From NCBI GenBank assembly GCA_039026975.1, contig JBCCLI010000123.1, forward strand, positions 1 through 15,815: DNA of 15,815 bases. The letters are read 5' to 3'. This document shows positions 1-6,281 of the stretch, piece by piece. The stretch comes from JBCBKZ01 sp039026975. GTDB taxonomy: Bacteria > Bacteroidota > Bacteroidia > J057. The stretch's first letter is position 1. Each line of letters opens with the position of its first letter. A program made the translations under genes and the position numbers. The notes under the pieces are model-generated. The model did not search any database, was not told the DNA's origin, and saw only the letters and a program-made list of their open reading frames with translations.

Positions 1-2
1 GT

Positions 3-196
3 AAAGAACTGTATGACTCCTATCCTGAAAATGTGTCGTTTAAAAACGGTCTGGCGATCTCCTATTCGAAACTGGGGGAAACCCAGAGCAGCTTAGGGAA
101 TTTGGAGAAAGCCCTGGGCTATTTTGAAGAATACACAAGATTAGAGAAAGAACTGTATGACTCCTATCCTGAAAATGTGTCGTTTAAAAACGGTCT
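3..196 (+). repeat. 144-base internal TPR repeat with 50-base exact copies
   Basis: Bases 3-52 recur exactly at 147-196, a period of 144 bases or 48 codons. They encode KELYDSYPENVSFKNGL both times. Identity at the DNA level, with no silent changes over 50 bases, points to recent duplication or gene conversion within the TPR array. The sequence after position 196 diverges as the array ends. Confidence 0.85.
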
Positions 197-374
197 AGTC
201 CTTTCTTATTCATGGTTAGGGTATCATTTAGATAAAATGGAGAGAGCCCTTGAGGCAAAAGAGAAGTATAAACTTGGACTCTCACTAGCAAAAGAGTTGG
301 TGGAGAAGCATCCTGCTTTTAAGAAATTTCATGAAAACTATCAGTGGCTCAAGGATAAGCTGAATGCAACGTAA
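3..374 (+). CDS. TPR-repeat protein, 3' end only
   Basis: This is the C-terminal end of a tetratricopeptide-repeat protein. The frame is open from base 3 (KELYDSYPENVSFKNGL...) and stops at 372-374, so the gene begins outside the window. The GTG at 33 lies inside a repeat and is not a credible start. The visible part has one full 48-residue unit (LAISYSKLGETQSSLGNLEKAL, then YFEEYTRLEKELYDSYPEN) followed by a diverging last unit and a helical cap (KYKLGLSLAKELVEKHP). The TPR signature of small and aromatic residues (LG..., Y..., EKAL) is plain. TPRs are protein-binding scaffolds. In Bacteroidota, near-identical repeats of this kind often form the sensor or ligand end of large multidomain proteins, including some linked to conflict systems. 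The effector part, if any, lies outside the window, so no function can be given. Confidence 0.8.
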   Translation, partial: KELYDSYPENVSFKNGLAISYSKLGETQSSLGNLEKALGYFEEYTRLEKELYDSYPENVSFKNGLVLSYSWLGYHLDKMERALEAKEKYKLGLSLAKELVEKHPAFKKFHENYQWLKDKLNAT

Positions 375-407
375 AGAGTTATCTGTCTTTAATCTGTGCA
401 TCTGTGG

Positions 408-1540
408 CTTTTGAGGAGAGAAAGATGGAGGTTTTGTATGTGTTAATGATGAAACCACCCCTACGCCCCTCCCAAAAGGGGAAATACTACTTTGCCATAT
501 CTATTCGTATGTCATTCCGCTGGGCTTACTGGGTATGGATGGGGGCGTCAAGCGGGATCTCGCGTCCTGCTTGACACCCCTCCCTACATGCCCCATCCCC
601 TTTAGAAAAGGGATGCCCTGCGGTCCTAAGTAGTTATTCATGGTGGTAAATGTTAGTGCTGCTGTCTAAGCTTAGTGGGATGCCGTTTGTCCCTTTAATG
701 GTAGCGATCCCTGAAGAAATTTGTGCGTCATCCCGCTGGGCTTCCTGGGGGTGGCTTGCGGCGTCAAGCGGGATCTAGCGAGAGATATTCCACTTCTGTT
801 AGTTCATGTGATAGGCTAGATGCCGTTTGTCCCTTTTCCTCTGCTATAGGCCCAACGGCATGACAGCCTCTTGTGGGCTTAAAGGCTTTTGAGGTGAGAA
901 AGAGGGAGGTTTTGTCCGTGTTAATGATGAAACCCACCCCTGCGCCCCTCCCAAGAGGGGAAATACCTTTTGCCATTACCTATTCGTGCGTCATCCCGCT
1001 GGGCCTACTGGGTATGGATAAAGGCGTCAAGCGGGATCTCGCGAGAGATATTCTACTCCTGGTAGTTCATGTGATAGGCTAGATGCCTTTTGACCCTTTT
1101 CCCCTGCTACAGGCCCAACGGCATGACAGTCTCTTGTGGGCTTAAAGGCTTTTGAGGTGAGAAAAAGGGAGGTTTTGTCCACGTTAATGATGAAACCCAC
1201 CCCTACGCCCCTCCCAAGAGGGGAAATACCTTTTGCCATTACCTATTCGTGCGTCATCCCGCTGGGCCTCCTGGGGGTGGCTTGCGGCGTCAAGCGGGAT
1301 CTCGCGAGAGATATTCTACTTCTGTTAGTTCATGTGATACGCTAGATGGCGTTTGACCCTTTTCCTCTGCTATAGGCCCAACGGCATGACAGCCTCTTTA
1401 GGGCTTAAAGGCTTTTGAGGAGAGGAAGAGGGAGGTTTTGTAGGAGTTAATGATGAAACCCACCCCTACGCCCCTCCCAAAAGGGGAAATATTACTTTGC
1501 CCTCATATGTTAGAGATATTAAGCGGGATCTCGCGAGTGG
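408..1540. repeat. Composite intergenic repeat array (263-base period, REP-like modules)
   Basis: This fills most of the gene-free stretch 375-1691. Three consecutive units run 723-985, 986-1248 and 1249-1511 with an exact 263-base period, roughly 90 percent alike by eye. The third decays at its end. Each unit has a Q module, beginning gtgcgtcatcccgctggg and closing near aacggcatgac, and a P module with ttaatgatgaaacccaccc and cccctcccaagagggg. A degenerate copy lies at 408-720 (P about 408-500, Q about 505-720) and a Q remnant (aagcgggatctcgcgag) at about 1520-1536. Q holds an inverted repeat atcccgct/agcgggat (for example 993-1000 with 1030-1037) and a 10-base palindrome tctcgcgaga at 1037-1046. 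Open frames on both strands share the period, recur as near-copies and have no recognisable protein, so I treat them as chance. REP-like elements resembling Q occur in many bacterial genomes (recollection). A transposase-dependent MITE origin is possible but unproven. Confidence 0.85.
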
Positions 1541-1598
1541 ATTTCCCGTCTGTTATCCACAGTTCATTGACTTTGACAAGTAAGTCGGCCCACTGTAG

Positions 1599-1616
1599 GG
1601 GTGGATTTATCCGCCC
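1599..1616. repeat. Short hairpin downstream of the Hsp70-like gene
   Basis: Arms gggtgga (1599-1605) and tccgccc (1610-1616) pair with one G-U and a 4-base loop. It lies about 75 bases past the Hsp70 stop codon on the transcribed strand. There is no T-run, so it is a weak terminator candidate. Similar gggcggat/atccgccc hairpins are common dispersed elements in bacterial intergenic DNA (recollection). The rest of 1541-1691 shows nothing further. Confidence 0.4.
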
Positions 1617-1691
1617 ATTGAAGCATACGGCAGCTGAAGCAGCCGGTCCATTTTGGGCCTTAAGCCTGCCATCTGAATGGTGGAAAATCAG

Positions 1692-4184
1692 CTACTCTAT
1701 TCCCGTTCCCTTATTGAAATTGATCTGGGTTTTTACCTGAGGGGGCAGGAGTTCCCACAGCCTGTTTATGCAGCTGCGGAGGTGGTTATACTGCTCTTGA
1801 GCTATGGCCTGCTTGCCAGACTGGATGAGGGCCTCTGCCTGCTGGGGATGCTTATACTTCCCATAGCGTTCTTCTGCCAGATCATAGAAGATCTCCTTTA
1901 GGTACTGGGGGCTGCGCCACATGATCTGGGAATGCAGATGATTAATGCGATCTATGGCACCCTGGATGATGAGGGGACTGTTAGAGGCCAGGTATTCCTT
2001 CTCCTGAGCCAGAATTTCTTCATATGCCTCTACATCTGACTGGGCAGGCTGGTAGCTCATCATCACAAACTCCATCCCCCGCTTCGTGCGGAAATAGCGG
2101 TTCTTGATCTTGATGATGAACTTATCCTTCACCAGCTTATCTACCTGCTGGGCTATTTGCCGTTTTTGGGCTTCTATTTGGAATTTCTCATCTGTAATAT
2201 CATCCGTATTGAGGCCTTTCAACTGGTCTTTGACGGCTATTACCTCAAACTCCAGGTCTACTAGTTTTTGGGCAGCCTCATACTGCATATTGGCTTCTGC
2301 CTCATAGATTTCTTCCCGTATATGCTCATGTAGGATACTCAGCTCCTGCATGAGGGAAGGGATGTGTACGGCCCGCTTCTTGGGGGTAAACACATTCTCA
2401 AACTCCTGGTCGCTCATCATGAGGTAGACATTCACGCTTAGCTCCCGAGAGGGACTCATCTCCAGAGTGATCTCTATGTCAGAACCCTTAATGAGGTCGC
2501 GCTTGAGGTCTTTGCCGGAAATGAAGATATGGCCTATGCTCTGATTAGCGGAGGGGAGGGCATAGCCAGGGCCTTCCAGCACACGTATAAGCAGGCCTTC
2601 TTCAGACTCCTTAATGATGTTTCGGGAAACCTGCTTGATAAGAGTCTTTTTCAGCGGGAGAACAGCATTCTTCTCAAAGACGGTATCTAGTATGGTTCGC
2701 TGGTTTTCCACATCATCTATTTCCAGGCAAATGTCATCCGGTAGGGGTTGGCCTGTAATGCCATAGCTCCCTTGGGTGATCTGGATGGGGTCTATCTGTA
2801 GTGGGATCTGATTTTGTAGGGGATCAAAGACCTTTAGATCAAACTCATTAAAGGCATTCTTCACTAAGGGAAGTTCTTCCTGTATCTGCTCCTGCAGGGG
2901 CTTCAGGCCGGAGTCATAGCCGCCATCTGTACGGGTAAGGCGGTATTGCATGCCCTTCCAGGGACCGGTGAACTTAGCCGTGAAAAACTCTTCCATATCC
3001 TGGGTAGTGGCGGCATAGGCTACTTTTACTTCCAGGGTAGGTAAGGGGCTATCTGTTTTAGGGCGTTTTTTAGGGGGTAAGCTGCTTTTCAAGCTTCCTG
3101 CATACCAGGCCGCGCCTTGGACTACGGCTAGGGTAGGGTTAGCTTCCGTATTTACATGTATGCCTAACTGCTTGCCTAATTCTTCCCGTAGGTAGGGGAT
3201 GTAGGTAGAGCCTCCCACCAGCAGCACCTGATCCAGGTCTTGGGCTTCTATTTTCTGCACCTTCAGCATGTTATGGATGAGGCTGAGGGTACGCTTGAGG
3301 GGTTTCTTGAGTAGTTTCACCAATTCTTTTCGGTAGAAGAGCTTAAATACCTCTACCAGCTTTCCTTCCTGATCTGTAAGGTCTAGTTCTATTTCAGCCA
3401 CATTAGACTGGGAAAGCTGAATTTTGGCTTCTTCCGCCTTGTACATGAGGAGAGGATACAACCTACGGTAAGGGCCTTTCGCGTCCCTAATGTTCTTAGC
3501 TAAGTCAGGGAAATGCCCCGCTTCTTCCAGGGCAGGGATCAGGATTTTCTCCATAATCAGCTGATCAAAGTCGGTTCCTCCCAGAAAATTGTCTCCTATA
3601 TGGTCTCTAACCTTCATTTCTCCCTGACTGATTTCCACTATGGCAGCATCAAAGGTTCCTCCGCCCAGGTCATAGACCAGCCAGGGCTTATGTTCTTCTT
3701 GTTGTTCTCCTAGTTGATTAAGATAGGCTAAGCTGGCAGCTATGGGCTCCTGCAGGAGTTCTACATGGGTGAATCCAGCTTCTTTGCCGGCCGCTACGGT
3801 AGCGGCAGACTGCATAGTATCAAAGGAAGCAGGAATGGTGATGACCACTTCCTCAGGTTGTTGTCCCGTATGTATAAAGCCTTTCAGTTCTTTGAGAATA
3901 AGTGAGGATAGGTCTATGGGAGAGAGGCTGCCCTCTTTTTGGCTTAGGGCGTAGGTTTCATCACTTCCCATTTTGCGCTTAAAAGCCGTAAAGACATCTA
4001 CCCCTTCTTTCCCAAGGTATTCTCGGGCTTTATCACCTACTATGGTTCTTTCTCCCTTGAAAGCGATTACAGAGGGGAGGACTGGCTTCTGGTTCAGCGG
4101 ATTAGTGAACACCTGAATATCTCCTGAAGAGAAGGTAGCAATGGCAGAATTAGTGGTTCCCAGGTCTATCCCAAAATTGATCAT
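1692..4184 (-). CDS. Hsp70-family chaperone ATPase, long non-canonical form
   Basis: This 830-residue protein is about 190 residues longer than DnaK. The nucleotide-binding domain (1-365) is intact: phosphate-1 loop GIDLGTTNS with D7, lysine in FKRKMG (K69), E146 in QEPIAASLAY, phosphate-2 loop YDLGGGTFD (D172, T177, D179) and adenosine loop LLVGGSTYIP (321-330). These match DnaK D8, K70, E171, D194, T199 and D201, so ATP hydrolysis is expected. The VLLL-type DnaK linker is missing. A proline/lysine-rich stretch (368-382) and an extra block of about 100 residues come before a substrate-binding-like beta region (about 485-595: ICLEIDD, VFEKNAVLPLKKT, GSDIEITLEMSPSR). A helical, coiled-coil-rich tail (about 605-830) replaces the usual lid. 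It lies 183 bases downstream of the GrpE-like gene on the same strand, with a divergent membrane-anchored J-like gene beyond. It is probably a specialised Hsp70 and not the housekeeping DnaK. Its client is unknown. Confidence 0.9.
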   Translation of the reverse strand: MINFGIDLGTTNSAIATFSSGDIQVFTNPLNQKPVLPSVIAFKGERTIVGDKAREYLGKEGVDVFTAFKRKMGSDETYALSQKEGSLSPIDLSSLILKELKGFIHTGQQPEEVVITIPASFDTMQSAATVAAGKEAGFTHVELLQEPIAASLAYLNQLGEQQEEHKPWLVYDLGGGTFDAAIVEISQGEMKVRDHIGDNFLGGTDFDQLIMEKILIPALEEAGHFPDLAKNIRDAKGPYRRLYPLLMYKAEEAKIQLSQSNVAEIELDLTDQEGKLVEVFKLFYRKELVKLLKKPLKRTLSLIHNMLKVQKIEAQDLDQVLLVGGSTYIPYLREELGKQLGIHVNTEANPTLAVVQGAAWYAGSLKSSLPPKKRPKTDSPLPTLEVKVAYAATTQDMEEFFTAKFTGPWKGMQYRLTRTDGGYDSGLKPLQEQIQEELPLVKNAFNEFDLKVFDPLQNQIPLQIDPIQITQGSYGITGQPLPDDICLEIDDVENQRTILDTVFEKNAVLPLKKTLIKQVSRNIIKESEEGLLIRVLEGPGYALPSANQSIGHIFISGKDLKRDLIKGSDIEITLEMSPSRELSVNVYLMMSDQEFENVFTPKKRAVHIPSLMQELSILHEHIREEIYEAEANMQYEAAQKLVDLEFEVIAVKDQLKGLNTDDITDEKFQIEAQKRQIAQQVDKLVKDKFIIKIKNRYFRTKRGMEFVMMSYQPAQSDVEAYEEILAQEKEYLASNSPLIIQGAIDRINHLHSQIMWRSPQYLKEIFYDLAEERYGKYKHPQQAEALIQSGKQAIAQEQYNHLRSCINRLWELLPPQVKTQINFNKGTGIE

Positions 4185-4198
4185 ATGCTATTAGCTAG

Positions 4199-4214
4199 TG
4201 GGCTATGCAGCCCA
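4199..4214. promoter_or_regulatory. Leader hairpin before the Hsp70-like start codon
   Basis: Arms tgggct (4199-4204) and agccca (4209-4214) are exactly complementary around a 4-base loop. They lie 15-30 bases upstream of the Hsp70 ATG on the transcribed strand, so the hairpin would sit in the mRNA leader close to the ribosome entry site. A role in translation control is inference, and there is no T-run to suggest attenuation. Confidence 0.3.
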
Positions 4215-4230
4215 TGTAATATGGCTTGTT

Positions 4231-4282
4231 AAGTGTAAGTTTAAGACTAAGTGTAAGCCAAAGTGTAAGTTTAAGACTAAGT
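4231..4282. repeat. 22-base direct repeat, 30-base period, upstream of Hsp70
   Basis: Bases 4231-4252 recur exactly at 4261-4282 (beginning aagtgtaagt and ending agactaagt), 8 bases apart. They lie between the GrpE-like gene and the Hsp70 gene, about 47-98 bases upstream of the Hsp70 ATG. Tandem sites of this kind could bind a regulator, but a simple slippage duplication fits equally well. I saw no other copy in the window. Confidence 0.6.
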
Positions 4283-4367
4283 TGAAGTAGAAATAAAGCT
4301 ACTTTACTCCATTCTCCCGGAATGAATCTCTCTCATTCAACACTCAATGCTAAATACTCAACATTTC

Positions 4368-4694
4368 TCACACATCTACTATGACTATCCCTCTTTGGAC
4401 CAGACGGGCTTTGCCGTCAGCTATATGCCTGATAATAGGCTTAATGACTTCTCTGATAAAGAGGGCTTGTTCTAATGTACCTACGATATTTGCTTCATAA
4501 TCGGTACGGGAATCTTCAAATTTATCCCCTAAGGGATTTTCCCATCGGTAGCCCATCCTATCCATGCTTTGCTGTATCCTGCGGAGGGGCCTTTGCAGGC
4601 TTGTCGCATTATCCATGAGGAGGGTTTTTTTCTCTAATTCAAACAACTGGTTAATTATATGAACCAAATCGCTTTCCTGTACCGTAGATACCAT
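4368..4694 (-). CDS. Short GrpE-like protein, candidate nucleotide exchange factor
   Basis: This is a 108-residue protein. The C-terminal half (about 47-108: GYRWENPLGDKFEDSRTDYEAN, then VIKPIIRHIADGKARLVQRGIVIVDV) has the order and spacing of the GrpE beta domain. There, a GxxFDPxxHEA-like segment is followed by a hydrophobic stretch, a basic K/R-L turn and a final V-V strand. The N-terminal part (about 8-45) is one helix, much shorter than the long GrpE coiled coil (E. coli GrpE is about 197 residues). Known GrpE proteins release ADP from Hsp70. The position directly upstream of a same-strand Hsp70 gene supports that role here, but the match is remote and made by eye. Its ATG is 44 bases from the divergent gene's first possible start, so the two promoters must be compact. 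Confidence 0.6.
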   Translation of the reverse strand: MVSTVQESDLVHIINQLFELEKKTLLMDNATSLQRPLRRIQQSMDRMGYRWENPLGDKFEDSRTDYEANIVGTLEQALFIREVIKPIIRHIADGKARLVQRGIVIVDV

Positions 4695-4738
4695 AAGTAA
4701 CTATATTATCATAAGAATGTACTCCCATACCAGTTGCG

Positions 4739-5497
4739 ATGTTACAGTGGGAGGATGAGCATACCATCATGAAACAGTATATTAACCCTTTTTCTGTCTT
4801 TAAGCTTGATCCCGGTAAAAATTATGTCACCCCTAAGTTTAATGAGCTGCGGAAAATCCGTAAGCGTACCTTGGCAGAACTAGACTTGCAAGAGGGCCCT
4901 ACCCTCAGTATCAAGGGATTTACCTTTGACCGCAATAGCCTGGATCAATACTTTGAAGAGCTAGAGAAGGAGGAGGTAATAGCCCACCACCTAAGCATCT
5001 GGAAAAATCGTAGTCTGTTGAAGTTTCTGGAAGAAGGGAATCTTTCCTTGTTTCATGATAAGCTAACCAGCCTACAGGAGGATTCCGGCCTTCATGCTTT
5101 TATAGCGCCATATTTTATTGAGCAGTATGGAGGTATACTGATGGAAGCCATCAGAGACAAGCATGCGTCTAACGTGAGTTTGCTCGTAAAACAGGAGCTA
5201 CCTTTTGATGCAGAGATGCGTGCCAAAGCCTATGAGAAAGCCTATAAGTTTCTGAACTATCAGCTAAAAGATGCCCAAAACATCCAGCGTAAAATAGATA
5301 CTGCAGAATCATACCGACAAATTCTCCCTCTTTTACCAGCCTTTTTTGATGGAATCAGGCATGCGTACCAGCCTTATTTACAGGAGGAAGAGCCGCTGTT
5401 TTCTTCTGAGGAAGAAAAGGAAGAAGCTAAGAAGTGGGGGGTTGGTGTTGCTGTGGGGATAGCTTTGGCAGGCCTTTTGTACTTGATCTTAAAGTAG
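4739..5497 (+). CDS. Tail-anchored protein with J-like N-terminus (candidate Hsp70 partner)
   Basis: This is a 252-residue protein with no confident family. The N-terminal 90-100 residues (INPFSVFKLDPGKNYVTP, then LRKIRKRTLAEL, FDRNSLDQYFEEL, EVIAHHLSIWKN) recall degenerate J-like domains of the NPF-x-vL-gL type found beside some bacterial Hsp70 genes, but there is no HPD tripeptide. The middle (about 100-215) is helical. An acidic stretch (216-231, PLFSSEEEKEEAKK) leads into one hydrophobic segment (233-251, GVGVAVGIALAGLLYLIL) at the extreme C-terminus, so it looks tail-anchored with its bulk in the cytoplasm. An in-frame ATG at 4769 (MKQYINPF) has gggagg 14 bases upstream and would widen the divergent promoter gap to 74 bases, so it may be the true start. 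Divergence from the GrpE-like/Hsp70 pair suggests it recruits that Hsp70 to the membrane. This is inference. Confidence 0.6.
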   Translation: MLQWEDEHTIMKQYINPFSVFKLDPGKNYVTPKFNELRKIRKRTLAELDLQEGPTLSIKGFTFDRNSLDQYFEELEKEEVIAHHLSIWKNRSLLKFLEEGNLSLFHDKLTSLQEDSGLHAFIAPYFIEQYGGILMEAIRDKHASNVSLLVKQELPFDAEMRAKAYEKAYKFLNYQLKDAQNIQRKIDTAESYRQILPLLPAFFDGIRHAYQPYLQEEEPLFSSEEEKEEAKKWGVGVAVGIALAGLLYLILK

Positions 5498-5597
5498 CTT
5501 ATCCACTAGATAGACTACATTTTTCAGCTTTTTATTTCACCTGTAATAATCTCCTTATTAGCGGGTACATCAACTCGTACTAAAGTTAAATATTTAT

Positions 5598-5630
5598 CCT
5601 ATTGTTTATTTCATTTTGTTATACAATAGG
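5598..5630. promoter_or_regulatory. Inverted repeat upstream of the SPOR lipoprotein gene
   Basis: The arms cctattgt (5598-5605) and acaatagg (5623-5630) are exactly complementary with a 17-base spacer, in very A/T-rich DNA ending 11 bases before the ATG at 5642. The position suits an operator or a leader hairpin. No regulator is identified and I see no convincing Bacteroidota TAnnTTTG promoter element. Confidence 0.3.
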
Positions 5631-5641
5631 CTTAATCTTTT

Positions 5642-6109
5642 ATGCGTACAGTATATGTGTGGATGTGTATGTTCCTGACTTCTTGTATGTGGTATGTGGG
5701 CTGTGATATGATTAAGAGCAAGGAAAAAACCATCCTGGAAGCTAGGGTGCGAAGTTTACAAGAGGAGATAGATTTTCTGAGAGATGAAAATACTACGCTG
5801 AGAGGAATTGATGGAGAATCTGTGCCGGTAGGCTTTCACGTACAAATTGGCGCTTTTAGAAGGGTAATGTTGGCTGACTACACCCAGGAGACAGTTTTAT
5901 TATCAGCCAGTCAGGAAAACGGGTTTGAAAAAGTCATGTTAGGGACATTCCAAAGCTATGAGGAGGCGAAGTCTGTAAAACAGCTTGCCAGACAATTAGG
6001 GTTTAATGATGCCTTTGTTGTTGGTACGGTAGACGGTGCTAGAATAGGTCTTTCAGAGGCCATTACAGCCTCTCAGCAATACTATCAATCCTCCTCCAAC
6101 GAATTTTAG
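5642..6109 (+). CDS. SPOR-domain lipoprotein with coiled coil
   Basis: This is a 155-residue protein. The N-terminus (MRTVYVWMCMFLTSC) is a short hydrophobic signal with a good lipobox LTSC, placing the lipidated cysteine at 15. C21 is a weaker alternative. Residues 25-54 form a heptad-rich coiled coil (ILEARVRSLQEEIDFLRDENTTL). Residues 63-131 look like a SPOR domain: GFHVQIGAF opens, FEKVMLGTFQSYEEAK is the middle strand-helix, and LGFNDAFVVGTVDG closes. SPOR domains usually bind peptidoglycan stripped of side peptides at division or remodelling sites. A periplasmic, membrane-tethered protein that reads the wall is therefore likely. It appears monocistronic, 172 bases before the next gene. 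The short tail (132-155) has no recognised motif. Confidence 0.75.
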   Translation: MRTVYVWMCMFLTSCMWYVGCDMIKSKEKTILEARVRSLQEEIDFLRDENTTLRGIDGESVPVGFHVQIGAFRRVMLADYTQETVLLSASQENGFEKVMLGTFQSYEEAKSVKQLARQLGFNDAFVVGTVDGARIGLSEAITASQQYYQSSSNEF

Positions 6110-6281
6110 GCAAATAGATATTTTGATAGGATTAATGGTTTGAGGTTGGTAGAAAGTTTAGGGATGCTTATATTGAAGAAAGTGGGCATCGTCGCTTAAT
6201 TAGTTGGTAGATAACAGCTGTTTAATACCGCTAAGGAAGTAAATCATATAATTTTACCTGGTCTGTTCATGTAATGTTGCC

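Noticed and set aside
381..405. Three atctgt hexamers after the TPR gene, considered as a CRISPR-like or regulatory cluster
   Set aside because: Too short and irregularly spaced, and similar runs are common in intergenic DNA.
820..861. Inverted repeat atgccgtt/aacggcat inside the repeat unit as a conserved RNA hairpin
   Set aside because: In the next two copies the left arm has changed without matching changes in the right arm, so pairing is not maintained.
764..1345. Four open frames of about 70 codons on both strands, in overlapping pairs
   Set aside because: They lie inside the 263-base repeats, recur with exactly that period as near-copies, and have no protein family. They are translations of repeat DNA.
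408..1540. CRISPR array
   Set aside because: The unit is 263 bases and repeats nearly throughout. There are no short repeats with unique spacers, and no cas gene.
1450..1901. Open frames of 96 and 74 codons reading rightwards
   Set aside because: One is repeat DNA running towards the Hsp70 end, the other is mostly antisense to the Hsp70 coding region. No recognisable protein or start context.
6110..6281. Possible RNA gene or promoter in the gap before the pseudokinase
   Set aside because: No tRNA-like fold, no clear promoter and no strong hairpin could be seen.
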